DNA of 64,000 bases, from assembly GCF_007714205.1 (NCBI RefSeq), contig NZ_VMQU01000010.1, positions 1-64,000 on the forward strand, read 5' to 3'. The DNA is from Mycobacterium helveticum (lineage in GTDB: Bacteria > Actinomycetota > Actinomycetes > Mycobacteriales > Mycobacteriaceae). A program made the translations under genes and the position numbers. The notes under the pieces are model-generated. The model saw nothing but the letters and a program-made list of their open reading frames with translations. It was not told the DNA's origin and searched no databases. The first letter of the stretch is position 1. Each line of letters starts with the position of its first letter. Positions 1 through 10,500 of this stretch are shown here, one piece after another.

Positions 1-86
<86 letters not shown>

Positions 87-90
<4 letters not shown>

Positions 91-1337
91 TCGCCACGAC
101 CGCCGACGCCCTCGTCCGCCTGGTGCGGGCGGGGCACCGGCGGCAGACGTGGCTCTCGGTGGCCGGCCTGGCGCTGACCCTGGTCCTCGCGACCGCCTAC
201 CTGCTGGCCGGCGCACTGCGGGTGACGCCGTTCGCGTCGTCTTATCGGGTCACCGTGCAGTTGCCGGAATCCGGTGGGCTGCTGCCCAATCAGGACGTCG
301 CGCTGCGCGGGGTGCGCATCGGGCACGTCCAGTCGCTGCAGCTCACCGACCGAGGCGCCGATGCCGTGGCCACCATCACCTCGGACGTGCAGATCCCGGC
401 GTCCAGCGTCGTCCACGTGGCGGAGCTGTCCGCCGGCGGCGAGCAATCGCTGAACTTCGAGGCCGAATCCGACGCCGGACCGTATCTGCACGACGGCAGT
501 GTCATCGGGCTGGACCGCACCACCGTTCCGCTGAGCATGGCGCGGTTGCTCGCCGACGCCGACGGCATGCTGGCGCAGGTCGATCCCCGCAAGATGGAGC
601 TGATCAAGAAGGAACTCAGCCTGACCAAACAGGGCCCGCGCAAGTTGGCCGACATCGTCGACGGCGGCACGTTCCTGCTGTCGACGCTCGATTCCGTGCT
701 GCCCGAAACCACCAGCATCATCAAGACCAGCCGGGTGGTGCTGACCCTGGCGGCCGACAAGAACGCCGGCCTGGCCGCGGCCACGACGGGCCTGGACCGC
801 ACACTGGCCGGCGTCGCCCGGATGCAGGGCGGATACCGCCGTTTGATCCAGCGGGCGCCGCACGCCCTCTCGGCCGTCGACAACCTGTTCGCCGACAACT
901 CCGACACGATGGTGCAACTGCTGGCCAGCGCGGCCAGCAGTGCGCAGCTTCTCTACCTGCGGGTACCGGCGCTCAACGCGCTTTTCCCCGATTATCGCGG
1001 GTCGCTGCTGGACGCCCTGGCCAGCACGATGCACGACCACGGCATCTGGGCGACGGCCGACTGGTACCCCCGCTACGCGTGCGACTACGGCACGCCGGCG
1101 TTCGCGCCCTCCAACGCCGACTACCCCGAGCCGTTCATGTACACCTACTGCCGCGACGACGATCCCGCCGTCGAGATCCGCGGAGCCAAGAACGCGCCGC
1201 GGCCGGCCGGCGACGACACCGCGGGCCCGCCGCCGGGCGCGGACCTGGGTCGCAGAACCGATCCGACGCCGAAGGGCCGCTACACGATTCCCACCCCGTA
1301 CGGCGGCCCGGTTCTGCCGATAGAGCCGCCGCACTGA
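87..1337 (+). CDS. MceF-like virulence/lipid transporter subunit
   Basis: 416 residues. An N-terminal membrane anchor (about residues 22-44) is followed by an MlaD/Mce domain (about 48-128) with the typical LRGVRIGHV stretch, then a long helical region and a Pro-rich tail. Mce proteins A-F form a hexameric periplasmic channel that works with YrbE permeases and an ATPase to import lipids or sterols. Position after another Mce gene and before an Mce-associated gene points to the F subunit. The GTG start overlaps the upstream stop by four bases, indicating translational coupling. Which mce operon this belongs to is uncertain; the two genes that follow resemble the set downstream of mce3 in M. 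tuberculosis, which is an inference from memory. Confidence 0.85.
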
Positions 1338-1368
1338 GACCGACACCCGTCCAGCCAAGGAGATGACG

Positions 1369-2037
1369 ATGGCCACGACGACCGAGAACGAACTCGACAC
1401 CGATACCGGGGAGGAAAAGCCCGAGCCCGCAGCCGAAGACACCGAGCCGGGCAAGGCCGGAGCCGAGGCCGCCGAGCCCGGCGATGAGGGCGACGACGAG
1501 CCCGTCCCGCCCAAACGTGACGGCGCCAAACGTGACGGCGCCAACCGGCGCAGGCGACCGTGGCGCCACTACCTGCGCCGCGGCGCGCTCCCGCTGTTGC
1601 TCGTCGCCTCGCTTGCGATGTCCGGTTTCCTCGGCTGGAAACAATGGCAGGAGCACCAGGTGCACCAGGCCGGCCAGCAGGCCCTGCAGGCGGCTCTCAA
1701 GTACGCGCAGGTGTTGACGAGCATCGACTCCACCAACGTCGACCAGAACTTCAAGGACGTGCTCGACGGCGCCACCGGCGAGTTCAAGGACATGTACAGC
1801 CAGTCCAGCGTCCAGCTTCGGCAGCTGCTGATCGACAACAAGGCCACCGCACACGGCGTCGTGGTGGACTCCGCGATCCAGTCCGAATCCACCGGCAAGG
1901 TTGTGGTCCTGGTCTTCATCGACCAGACGGTCACCAACATGGCGGTACCCGATCCGCGGATCGACCGCAGCCGGATCAAGATGACCATGGAAAAGGTCGA
2001 CGGTCGCTGGCGGGCAAGCAAAGTCCAGCTCCTCTGA
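1369..2037 (+). CDS. Mce-associated membrane protein
   Basis: 222 residues. A charged, acidic N-terminus (about 1-50, with a small KRDGAKRDGAN duplication) precedes an Arg-rich patch, one transmembrane segment (about 70-88) and an outer domain typical of Mce-associated proteins. These proteins stabilise Mce transport complexes. An ATG at 1363 is also in frame, but AAGGAG at 1357-1362 directly abuts it and is correctly spaced (6 bases) for the ATG at 1369, so the latter is chosen. It follows the MceF-like gene in the same direction after about 30 bases and is probably co-transcribed. Confidence 0.85.
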   Translation: MATTTENELDTDTGEEKPEPAAEDTEPGKAGAEAAEPGDEGDDEPVPPKRDGAKRDGANRRRRPWRHYLRRGALPLLLVASLAMSGFLGWKQWQEHQVHQAGQQALQAALKYAQVLTSIDSTNVDQNFKDVLDGATGEFKDMYSQSSVQLRQLLIDNKATAHGVVVDSAIQSESTGKVVVLVFIDQTVTNMAVPDPRIDRSRIKMTMEKVDGRWRASKVQLL

Positions 2038-2053
2038 CCGGCCAGGCCGTCGA

Positions 2054-2821
2054 ATGATCATCAGAACACTGATCGCGCTGTCCGCATTGGTCACCGCCGC
2101 AACGGTTCCCGGCGCGGCCACCGCGCGGGCCTCGGCGCCGTCCTTCTGCGGCGAGCTGGGCGGCGACTGGGACGGTCAGTACTGCCACACCACGGTCGTC
2201 TCCGAACGCCAGGCCGTCCGGGACATCAAGGTGGCCGTGCCCGGCGATCTCGTCGACAACCCCACCGCGGGTCCGGTGGTGCGCGACTATCTGCGCACCC
2301 TGGTCAACAACTGGAAGACCGTCGGCGCCCACATGGTCGCGGACAGCTACGGCGAGGAGAACTACCAGGTCTCCCGGCACGGCAACCTGCTCAGTGCGGT
2401 GTTCCACGAGGACTACCACGCCGACGGGCCCAAGCCCAACAACGCCTATCGGACGTTCACCTTCGACATGGCGCGCGGCCGGCGACTGGCGCTGTCGGAC
2501 GTGGCATCCGATCCACTCACGACGATCCCTTCGCTGGGTCAGCCGTTCATCGAGGCCGCGCTCAATGCGGCCCCGCCGCCGCATGATCCGGGGACCTACC
2601 CGTTCACCGCCGACCGGTGGACCCCGGACAAGGTCTATTCCGGCGCCTACAAGGCGTGGGCGCTGACCCCCGACGAGTTGGTCCTCTACCTGCCCGACTA
2701 CCCGGTGGGCCACGACGAACCGGTCAACTTCACGCCGGGCGCGTTGCAGTGGTTCATGGACGGCGGCACCGTCGAAGCCCACATCCCGCTGTCGGCGCTG
2801 GGATCGGTGCTGCGCGTCTGA
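2054..2821 (+). CDS. Secreted DUF3298/RsiV-like protein at the end of the mce operon
   Basis: 255 residues with a Sec-type signal peptide (hydrophobic 5-20, probable cleavage near Ala26) and no further membrane segment. Two cysteines lie just after the signal. The remainder looks like the DUF3298 (RsiV-type extracellular) fold, including a final stretch that ends in the usual W-F-x-x-G-T motif region. It starts 16 bases after the Mce-associated gene, so it should belong to the same operon. A role in the cell envelope is likely, but no enzymatic function can be assigned. It is comparable, from memory, to Rv1975 downstream of mce3. Confidence 0.65.
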   Translation: MIIRTLIALSALVTAATVPGAATARASAPSFCGELGGDWDGQYCHTTVVSERQAVRDIKVAVPGDLVDNPTAGPVVRDYLRTLVNNWKTVGAHMVADSYGEENYQVSRHGNLLSAVFHEDYHADGPKPNNAYRTFTFDMARGRRLALSDVASDPLTTIPSLGQPFIEAALNAAPPPHDPGTYPFTADRWTPDKVYSGAYKAWALTPDELVLYLPDYPVGHDEPVNFTPGALQWFMDGGTVEAHIPLSALGSVLRV

Positions 2822-2822
2822 G

Positions 2823-4019
2823 TCAGGTGTTGGCGTTGCCGGCCTTCCACACCGGCCAGGGAATGTTCCAGTCGCCCAGGCCCTCGGTGCCGGGCAGCGT
2901 CGGGCCCACGGTGTTGACGACCTCGACGATGTCGCCGCGCTTGATGTGGTCGTAGAACCACTCGGCGTTGGCGGGGCTCACGTTGAGGCAGCCGTGGCTG
3001 GTGTTGGTGTGGCCCTGGGCACCCACCGACCACGGCGCGGAGTGCACGAACACCCCGCTGTAGGACATCTGCGTGGCCCAGTCCACCTCGGTGCGATATC
3101 CGTTGGGCGAGTTGACGGGAACCCCGTAGGTCGAGGAGTCCATGATGATGTGCTTGAACCGCGAGCCGACGATGTAGATGCCGTTGGCCGTCGGAGCGCT
3201 GTCCTTGCCCATCGACGTCGGCATGGTCTTGACGACGTCGCCGTTGACCCGCACGGTGATCATCTTGGTGCTGTCGTCGGCGGTCGCGACCACCTCATCG
3301 CCGACGGTGAAGTGGGTCTTGACGTTGTCCTCGCCGAACATCCCGTCACCCAGGTCGACGCCGTAGGTGTTGACCGCCACGTCGATGGCCGTGCCGGGCT
3401 TCCAGAAATGCTCTGGGCGCCAACGCACCTCGCGGTTGTTCAGCCAGTAGAACGCGCCCTCCACGGGTGGGTCGGTGGTGATGGTGATGGCCTTCTGGGC
3501 CGCGGCGCGGTTGGCGATGTTCTCGTCGAAGCGGATCGCCACCGGCTCGCCGATGCCCACCACCTCGCCGTCGCCCGGGTAGACGTAGGGCATGGTCAGG
3601 TGAGCGGGCGAACTCGTCTGGAACGTCATCTGCCGGGTCGCCGCGCCGCCCAGGCCCAGCGCCCGGGCGGTCAGCGTGTAGCGCCGGTTGTACCCGAGCG
3701 GCTCGGTGGTCGACCAGCGCAGCCCGTCGGGGGTGAGCCGGCCGCTGATGGATCTGCCGTTCTCGTTGACCATGGTGACCGACGCCAGCACGCCGTCGGC
3801 GACGGTGACCGCCACCGGCGCGTCCACGGTCACACCGACCGCGCCGTCGGTCACCGAGGCGGTGAGCTTGGGGACCAGCAGATCGGCGAACGGCGTGCCC
3901 TTGTCGACGATGACGTTCGCCGGCGCAGCCCGGTGGCCGCCGCTGCAGCCGGCGCCGAACACAGCAATCGTAAGCGCCAGCGCGACCAGCCACGATCGGC
4001 GTATCCGCAAAGCCGCCAT
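2823..4019 (-). CDS. ldtB: L,D-transpeptidase lipoprotein, LdtB/LppS type
   Basis: 398 residues. A lipoprotein signal runs to the Cys at residue 25, followed by two immunoglobulin-like domains and a C-terminal YkuD catalytic domain. The catalytic motif SHGCLN is present with the nucleophile at about Cys344 and an upstream His at about 326. The enzyme forms 3-3 cross-links in peptidoglycan outside the membrane and is the target of carbapenems. Length is close to the roughly 408-residue M. tuberculosis LdtMt2 (Rv2518c). The open frame extends upstream to 4223, but the ATG at 4019 has an AAAGG seven bases before it and begins the charged signal sequence, so it is preferred. It converges with the DUF3298 gene, leaving one base between them. 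Confidence 0.92.
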   Translation of the reverse strand: MAALRIRRSWLVALALTIAVFGAGCSGGHRAAPANVIVDKGTPFADLLVPKLTASVTDGAVGVTVDAPVAVTVADGVLASVTMVNENGRSISGRLTPDGLRWSTTEPLGYNRRYTLTARALGLGGAATRQMTFQTSSPAHLTMPYVYPGDGEVVGIGEPVAIRFDENIANRAAAQKAITITTDPPVEGAFYWLNNREVRWRPEHFWKPGTAIDVAVNTYGVDLGDGMFGEDNVKTHFTVGDEVVATADDSTKMITVRVNGDVVKTMPTSMGKDSAPTANGIYIVGSRFKHIIMDSSTYGVPVNSPNGYRTEVDWATQMSYSGVFVHSAPWSVGAQGHTNTSHGCLNVSPANAEWFYDHIKRGDIVEVVNTVGPTLPGTEGLGDWNIPWPVWKAGNANT

Positions 4020-4281
4020 CGAGTGACCTTTCACATCATCCTGCCTGCTCCGGTCACCACTGACCCGCATGGTTGCAAGCATTCTAAGGGGTTCGCCGGC
4101 ACCGCAGTGACGACCCGAAGGCGGCGATTTCGGGCACAAGTCGGTCACCTCCGGGACCCATCGCGGGTCCGCGCCGACACCGGGCGCCCGCCGCCGTTGC
4201 GCTAGCCTGGGAACATCCGGCAATTTCGCCCCGCGGCGGGATGCCTGTTATTGTCGCAAACGCGGTCGTGACCGACCGAAA

Positions 4282-4357
<76 letters not shown>

Positions 4358-4435
4358 CATCGCGTATCGCCTTCGGCGGGTTCGGCCGTCCCGCTTACCG
4401 GACACGTGCTCAACGCGTTCGCGTACAGTTCTCGC

Positions 4436-4831
4436 ATGAGCAATCTCGGTCATCCGACCTTCGTCGGGCCGATATCCCGGTTCTCATGCCAGCCGCACGT
4501 CCCCGCCGGAAGCCTCCAGCCGCTGCTGAGGCGGATGCTACCGACGGCGATCGCCATCGTCGGCGCGGCGACGATCACCGCAGCCCCACCGGCGCACGCC
4601 GACGAGAGCAACTTCATCCCGGACCTGCAGGCGCGGGGCGTGCCGATCATCGGCTTCAACGCCCCCCAGGTCATGACCGGCCGGGGCTACACCATCTGCG
4701 CCCAGCTGCGCAACGGCGAGTCGCCAGAGACCGCCGCCGGCGAGTTCGGGCTCTATTTCTGGGGCCCGACGCTGGTCGAGGTGGCCCAGCAGGACCTGTG
4801 CCCGGACACATTGCATTCGACGTCTCACTGA
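4436..4831 (+). CDS. Small secreted DUF732-like protein
   Basis: 131 residues from the ATG at 4436. A hydrophobic stretch ending in AHA (about residues 36-56) looks like a signal peptide, and the mature part has the DUF732 layout: a helical YxxCxxLxxG segment and a second Cys near the C-terminus (QQDLCPDT). Function of DUF732 proteins is unknown. The start is uncertain: a GTG at 4406 and an ATG at 4535, immediately before the hydrophobic core, are alternatives. It lies alone between the tRNA and a convergent small membrane-protein gene. Confidence 0.65.
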   Translation: MSNLGHPTFVGPISRFSCQPHVPAGSLQPLLRRMLPTAIAIVGAATITAAPPAHADESNFIPDLQARGVPIIGFNAPQVMTGRGYTICAQLRNGESPETAAGEFGLYFWGPTLVEVAQQDLCPDTLHSTSH

Positions 4832-4845
4832 AACAGATTCTGCTA

Positions 4846-4860
4846 CAGCGTCTTTCGCTG
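4846..4860. terminator. Short hairpin between convergent genes
   Basis: CAGCG and CGCTG pair around a TCTTT loop, midway between the convergent DUF732-like and DUF3618 genes. There is no T-run, as is common for mycobacterial terminators. The arms are only five bases, so this is a weak call. Confidence 0.3.
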
Positions 4861-4869
4861 GCTCCGCGG

Positions 4870-5097
4870 TCAGCGGTCCCTGATTCTGCGGATCACCACG
4901 ACCATGACGACCGATGAGACACCAACCAGGGAAACGATCACCACCGGCTTCTTCACGAATTCGATCGCCCGGGCTTTGATGTCGTCGGCGAGGCGGCGGG
5001 GGTTGGCGCGCTCGGCGAGCGAATCGACGGTGGCCGCCAGCTGGTCGCGCGCGCGGTCGATCTCCTGCTTGATGACCTCGGGATCCCGATCCGCCAC
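4870..5097 (-). CDS. Small DUF3618 membrane protein (Rv2520c-like)
   Basis: 75 residues. An amphipathic coiled-coil-like segment (about 3-40, with ARDQLAATVDSLAERANP) is followed by one transmembrane helix near residues 54-72 and a basic end. This is the DUF3618 pattern; function unknown. The frame continues upstream to 5136, but the GTG at 5097 is preceded seven bases away by GGAGGA and gives exactly the 75-residue length remembered for Rv2520c. It is divergent from bcp, and their short intergenic region (about 96 bases) must hold both promoters. Confidence 0.8.
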   Translation of the reverse strand: MADRDPEVIKQEIDRARDQLAATVDSLAERANPRRLADDIKARAIEFVKKPVVIVSLVGVSSVVMVVVIRRIRDR

Positions 5098-5193
5098 GTC
5101 TCTGTCCTCCACGTCCGCTTGGTGCACGTCAGGCACTACCCTAGATCAGCTGGCGCCGATGCCGACGCGGCGGTGAACAGAAAGGGAAGAACC

Positions 5194-5667
5194 TTGACCG
5201 AGACCACGCGGCTGGCGCCGGGTGACAAAGCGCCCGCCTTCAGCCTGCCCGATGCCGACGGCAACACGGTGTCGCTGTCCGACTACCAGGGACGGCGCGT
5301 CATCGTGTACTTCTACCCGGCCGCCTCCACACCGGGATGCACCAAAGAGGCCTGCGACTTCCGCGACAGCCTGCGCGAGCTGAACGAAGCGGGCCTCGAC
5401 GTCGTCGGCGTCTCCCCCGACACCCCGGCCAAACTCGCGAAGTTCCGGGACGCCGAGAACCTGACGTTCCCGCTGCTGTCCGACCCCGACCGCACGGTGC
5501 TGACCGCCTGGGGCGCCTACGGCGAGAAGCAGATGTACGGCAAGACCGTCCGGGGCGTGATCCGGTCCACCTTCGTCGTCGACGAAAAGGGGAAGATCGC
5601 GGTCGCCCAGTACAACGTCAAGGCCACCGGCCACGTCGCCAAGCTGCGCCGCGACCTGTCGGTCTGA
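5194..5667 (+). CDS. bcp: Thioredoxin-dependent peroxiredoxin (Bcp)
   Basis: 157 residues from a TTG start at 5194, which has AAGGGA at the proper distance; the open frame reaches back to 5119, but those codons overlap the neighbouring promoter. A single AhpC/TSA thioredoxin fold is present with the peroxidatic Cys49 in STPGCTKEAC and a likely resolving Cys54. The protein reduces hydroperoxides using thioredoxin in the cytoplasm. Length matches the M. tuberculosis Rv2521 product. It converges with the M20 peptidase gene with no gap. Confidence 0.93.
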   Translation: MTETTRLAPGDKAPAFSLPDADGNTVSLSDYQGRRVIVYFYPAASTPGCTKEACDFRDSLRELNEAGLDVVGVSPDTPAKLAKFRDAENLTFPLLSDPDRTVLTAWGAYGEKQMYGKTVRGVIRSTFVVDEKGKIAVAQYNVKATGHVAKLRRDLSV

Positions 5668-7002
5668 TCAGGCCAGGCTCTCCAGCAGCAGCGCCTCGGC
5701 GATCGCCGCGCGTTCCAGCACACCCAGATGCAGGCTTTCGTTGATGCTGTGCGCCTGGGTGCCGGGATCCTCGACGCCGGTCACCAGGATCTTGGCCTGC
5801 GGGAACGCCGCGGCGAACTCGGCGATGAAGGGAATCGAGCCGCCCATGCCCATGTCGATCGGGTCGGCGCCCCAGGCCCGCCGGAACGCCGCTCGCGCGG
5901 CGTCATAGACCGCGCCGCTGGGCTCGATGGAGTAGGGCTGCCCGACGTCGCCGGGCGTGACGCTGACGTGTGCACCCCACGGGGCGTGCCGTCTCAGGTG
6001 CGCGGTCAACGCGTCCAGGTGCGCCGCGGCGTCGCCGCCGGGGGCGACGCGCATGCTGATCTTGGCCCGGGCCCGCGGGATCAGCGTGTTGGACGCGGCG
6101 GCCACCGGTGTGGTGTCGATGCCGATCACCGTGATGGCGGGTTTGGCCCACATCCGCTGCGGCACGGAGCCCGAGCCGATCTCACAGACACCGTCGAGCA
6201 GGCCGGAGTCGGCGCGGACCCGCTCGGCCGGGTACTCGGGGTAGTTCAGCGAGGCGACATCGGTCTGGTGCAGGCCTTGCACGGCCACGTTGCCGTCGTC
6301 GTCGTGCAGGCCGGCCAGCAGCCGCACCAGCACGCTGAGCGCGTCGGGAACCACCCCGCCCCACAGCCCCGAGTGCAGTCCGTGGTCCAGGGTGGCCACC
6401 TCCACCACGCAGTCGACGAGCCCGCGCAGCGACACCGTCAGCGACGGGATCTCGGTGCTCCAGTTGTCCGAATCCGCGATGACGATCACGTCGGCGGCCA
6501 GCGCGTCGCGGTGTGCGCCCAGCAACGCGCCCAGCGACGGCGAACCGGATTCCTCCTCGCCCTCGACGAAGACCGTCACCCCCACCGGCGGCCGCCCGCC
6601 GTGTGCCCGGAACGCTGCCAGATGCGTTGCGATACCGGCCTTGTCGTCGGCGCTGCCGCGGCCGTACAGGCGGCCATCGCGCTCGGTGGGCTCGAACGGC
6701 GGCGATGACCACTGGCCGCGGTCGCCCTCGGGCTGGACGTCGTGGTGGGCGTAGAGCAGCACGGTCGGTGCGCCCGGCGGCGCCGGATGCCGGGCGATGA
6801 CCGCCGGCGCGCCGCCCTCGCTGACGATGCGCACGTCGCCGAAACCGGCCTGCGAAAACAGATCCGCGACCGCCCGGGCGCTGCGGTGCACCTCGGGCCG
6901 CCGCTCGGGATCGGCCCACACGGACTCGATGCGCACTAGGTCCTCGAGATCGCCCCGCACCGACGGCAACACGTCGCGCACGCGCTGAACCAGATCGCCC
7001 AT
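5668..7002 (-). CDS. M20 family metallopeptidase / dipeptidase
   Basis: 444 residues. M20 metal-site motifs are visible in order: LLYAHHDVQ, RGSADDKAG, EGEEESGS, the DSDNW segment, and a C-terminal QAHSINE histidine. These are two-zinc exopeptidases acting on dipeptides or N-acylated amino acids in the cytoplasm. The ATG at 7002 is chosen over an upstream extension because AAGGGGAG precedes it closely. It lies downstream of acpS on the same strand, but an inverted repeat sits between them. Ortholog of Rv2522c by context. Confidence 0.88.
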   Translation of the reverse strand: MGDLVQRVRDVLPSVRGDLEDLVRIESVWADPERRPEVHRSARAVADLFSQAGFGDVRIVSEGGAPAVIARHPAPPGAPTVLLYAHHDVQPEGDRGQWSSPPFEPTERDGRLYGRGSADDKAGIATHLAAFRAHGGRPPVGVTVFVEGEEESGSPSLGALLGAHRDALAADVIVIADSDNWSTEIPSLTVSLRGLVDCVVEVATLDHGLHSGLWGGVVPDALSVLVRLLAGLHDDDGNVAVQGLHQTDVASLNYPEYPAERVRADSGLLDGVCEIGSGSVPQRMWAKPAITVIGIDTTPVAAASNTLIPRARAKISMRVAPGGDAAAHLDALTAHLRRHAPWGAHVSVTPGDVGQPYSIEPSGAVYDAARAAFRRAWGADPIDMGMGGSIPFIAEFAAAFPQAKILVTGVEDPGTQAHSINESLHLGVLERAAIAEALLLESLA

Positions 7003-7018
7003 GGTCTCCCCTTTCTTC

Positions 7019-7078
7019 GCGAGCAGACGGAAAGACCCCTCGTTCCCGGCGTGTCGCGGCACGTTTGCGTCTGCTCGC
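7019..7078. repeat. Inverted repeat with perfect 11-base arms between acpS and the M20 gene
   Basis: GCGAGCAGACG at 7019-7029 is repeated as its exact reverse complement CGTCTGCTCGC at 7068-7078, around a 38-base spacer. It begins five bases after the acpS stop on the minus strand and ends shortly before the ribosome-binding site of the M20 gene. It could be a transcript-end hairpin or a dispersed intergenic repeat. Confidence 0.6.
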
Positions 7079-7083
7079 CGGGA

Positions 7084-7476
7084 CTACGGCGCCTCCAGGA
7101 TGGCGACCGCGGCCGCGGTGTCGCCCTCGTGGGTCAGCGACACGTGGATCGTCACGTCGGCCAGGTGCATGGCGATGTCGCCGGTCAACCGGACCCGCGG
7201 GCGTCCCCACATGTCGGTGACCACCTCGATGTCGCGGTGGATGGCCTCCGGCAACACCGGCCGCTGGGCGAACCGCGACCCCGACCAGGCCTTGATCACC
7301 GCTTCCTTCGCGGCCCAGCGGGCCGCCAGGTGCCGCGCCGCCGACGAACTCTTGTCCGAGGCGTCGCGGCGCTCACCGGGGGTGAAGGTCTCCGAGAAGA
7401 TCGTTCCGGGCTGGTCGACCTGCTCGGCGAAATCAGGAATGGAAACCAGGTCGATCCCCACACCGACGATGCCCAT
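7084..7476 (-). CDS. acpS: Holo-[acyl-carrier-protein] synthase
   Basis: 130 residues, the same length as M. tuberculosis AcpS. The N-terminal GVGIDLVSI and the WAAKEAVIKA motifs carry the Asp and Glu that bind magnesium. It transfers phosphopantetheine from CoA to the ACP domain of type I FAS, which in mycobacteria lacks its own transferase domain. The ATG at 7476 is chosen because it begins the conserved MGIVGVGID; the open frame upstream runs into fas. Only 28 bases separate it from the fas stop, so both are probably one transcript. Confidence 0.96.
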   Translation of the reverse strand: MGIVGVGIDLVSIPDFAEQVDQPGTIFSETFTPGERRDASDKSSSAARHLAARWAAKEAVIKAWSGSRFAQRPVLPEAIHRDIEVVTDMWGRPRVRLTGDIAMHLADVTIHVSLTHEGDTAAAVAILEAP

Positions 7477-7504
7477 GGATCGCCAGGCTAACGGATGGGC
7501 CGGG

Positions 7505-10500
7505 TCATCCCGCGGACACCTGGTACGCCCCGTCGTCACCCAGCCGGGCGGCCGGGTTCAGCAGCATCGCCGCCTCCTGGCGCTTCTCCGGCGCGTGCTG
7601 GTCGAAGCGGCGGTCCGGCGGCCGCTGGTACATCGGCTCGCCGCCGGCGATGGCCGAGACCAGCCGGCGCTGGCCGGCCAACAGGCGCGCGTCCGCGCGA
7701 CGCTGGTAGTCGGCGCGCTGCCCGGGATCCAGCGACGCGATGAACGCCTGCGGGTGCACCAGCGCCACCAGGCCGGAGACGTGCCCGAAGCCCAGGCTGG
7801 TCAGCAAGCCCGCCTTGAGCGGGAACCTCTCGCCGAGCCGCAGCGTGTCGCGCACCCACACGAAGTGGGCCGAGCCGGCCAACTCGTCGTCGACGCAGTC
7901 CAGGCTGCGGTTGGGCGGGATCACCCCGTCGCGCAGCATCTGGCACAGGCCCATCATCTGGAACACGGCCGCACCGCCCTTGGCATGGCCCGTCAGGCTC
8001 TTCTGCGACACCACGAACAGCGGGGCGCCCGGGGAGCGGCCCAGCGCGTCCGCCAGCCGCTCGTGCAGCTCGGTTTCGTTGGGGTCGTTGGCCAGCGTCG
8101 AGGTGTCGTGCTTGGAGATCACCGCGACGTCGTCGGCGCCCACGCCCAGCTTGGCCAGCGCACGCGCCAGCGGCGAGTCCTTGCCGCCGCGGCCCGCGCC
8201 CAGCGCGCCCAGGCCCGGCGCCGGGATCGAGGTGTGCACGCCGTCGCCGAACGACTGCGCGTAGGCCACCACCGCCAGCACCGGCAGCCCCATCTTCAGG
8301 GCCAGGTCGCCGCGGGCGAGCAGGATGGTCCCGCCGCCCTGGGCCTCCACGAAGCCCAGCCGCCGCCGGTCGTTGGGGCGGGAGAACTTCGAGTCGGCGA
8401 TACCGCGGCCGCGCATCATCGAGGTGTCGGCGGTGGCCGCCATGTCACCGAAGCCGATGATGGCCTCCAACGTCAGGTCGTCCAGGCCGCCGGCCACCAC
8501 CAGTTCGGCCTTACCCAGCCGGATCTTGTCGACACCCTCCTCGACCGACACCGCGGCCGTCGCGCACGCGGCAACCGGATGGATCATCGCGCCGTAACTG
8601 CCGATGTAGGACTGAACTACATGTGCGGCAACAACATTCGGCAGAACTTCCTGCAAGATGTCGTTCGGCTTGCTGCGGCCCAACAGATTGCCGTGGTACA
8701 TGGTCTGCATCGACGTCATGCCGCCCATGCCGGTGCCCTGGGTGCTGGCCACCAGGCCGGGGTGGACGTAGCGCATGACTTCGGCCGGGCTGAACCCGGC
8801 GCTCAGGAACGCGTCGACCGTCGCGACGATGTTCCACAACGCCACCCGGTCGATGGAACTGGCCATGTCGGGGCTGATTCCCCACACCGTCGGGTCGAAC
8901 CCGGTCGGGATCTGCGCGCCGACGGTCCGCGACAGCTTGGTCTTTCGCGGTACCCGAATCTCGGTGCCCGCCTTGCGGATCACCTGCCAGTCGGTGGAGT
9001 CGGGAACGGGCCGGACGACCGTGTGCTCGGGGTCGAACTCGGCGAAGGCGCGGGCGTCGGCCTCCGAGGAGACCACGAAGGAGAAGTCCTTGTCCAGGAA
9101 CACCGACACCAGCAGCGGCGAGGCGTGGTCGGGGTCGATCGCGCCGTCGTCGACGAACTCACGGATGCCGCAGCGCTGCACGACGGTGTCGTGGTAACGC
9201 TCGACCAACTCGGCCTCGTCGACCAGGTCGCCCGTTTGGGTGTCGTACCAGCCCGGCCGCGGGTCGTCTTCCCAGCGGATCAAGCCGGTCGTCCACGCCA
9301 GCTCCAGGACGCCGGCCGCCGACAGCTCGCCCGCGACCTCCATCTCGAAGCGGGTGCGCGACGAGCCGTACGGGCCCAGTTCGGCGCCGCCGACGATCAC
9401 CACCAGGTCGGCCGGGTCGACGTCGAGGTCGTCCCAGCGCGGCGGCGGTGCCGGGGTGAATCCCCGCGGCGGGGACGGCAGCGCGGCAATGGCGTGTGCG
9501 GCCTCGCCGGTCTCGGCCTTCTCGGGCGGCGCGGCCTGTTCGCGCGCCTTGGCGGCCAGTTCGGCCATGTCCAGCTCCGCCTCGCCGAGCCCGCCGGTCA
9601 GGTCGACCTTCATCGGCGAATGCGCGGCCGCCACCTTGGATTCCACGTCGCACAGGTCCAGCAGCATCGCGGCCATCTCGTCGGTGGAGTACGTCGTGAC
9701 GCCGGCCTCCTCGACCGCGCTGACGATGGCGTCGTTGTGGCCCATCAGCCCGGTGCCGCGGGTCCAGCCGATCAGCGCGTGCGCCAGGCTGACGCGCTGC
9801 GACCACGACGACTCCGCGTGCCACCGGGACACCACGGCGTCCAGCGCGGACTTGGCTTCGCCGTAGGCGCCGTCGCCGCCGAACATGCCGCGGTTGGGTG
9901 AGCCGGGCAGCACCACGTGCAGCCGCGACGCGATGTCACGCTCGGCGCCGATCTTCGACAGGCCACCGATCAGCCGCTGCACCGCCCACAGCAGCACCTT
10001 CATCTCCATCTCCGAGCGCGCACCGGCCTCGGACAGGTCGCCGGCCACCCGCGGCGCCGCGAACGGGAACAGCAGCGTCGGGGTCTGCGCATCCTTGATG
10101 TGAATAGACTGCGGCCCAAGGCTTTCCGTCTGCTCGGTACCGACCCATGCGACCAGCGCGTCGATGTCGGCGTAGGACCCCATGTTGGCCGCGACCACCC
10201 ACAGCGCCGCGCCGTAGCGGGCGTGGTCGCGGTACAGCCCGCGGTAGAACGCCAGCCGTTCCTCGTCGAGCTTGGATGTCGTCGCGATGACGGTGGCACC
10301 GCCGTCGAGCAGGCGCGCGGTCACCGACGCGGCGATCGAGCCCTTCGAGGCGCCGGTCACCACGGCGGTCTCGCCGCTGTAGCGGCCGGGCTCCGGGTTC
10401 TCGGCGCCGGCGGCGATGCGGCCGTACAGTGCCGCGTGGATCTGGCGTCCGGCGGCCAGCGCCTTGCCCTGCCACCAGGTGGCCTGGGTGGCGACGACGT

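Noticed and set aside
1363..1368. ATG at 1363 as start of the Mce-associated gene
   Set aside because: The AAGGAG directly abuts this ATG, leaving no spacing. The ATG six bases later is correctly placed.
2946..4205. 419-codon plus-strand frame opposite the L,D-transpeptidase gene
   Set aside because: Low-complexity Arg/Val/Gly composition with no motifs. The minus strand encodes a clear YkuD enzyme with its SHGC motif.
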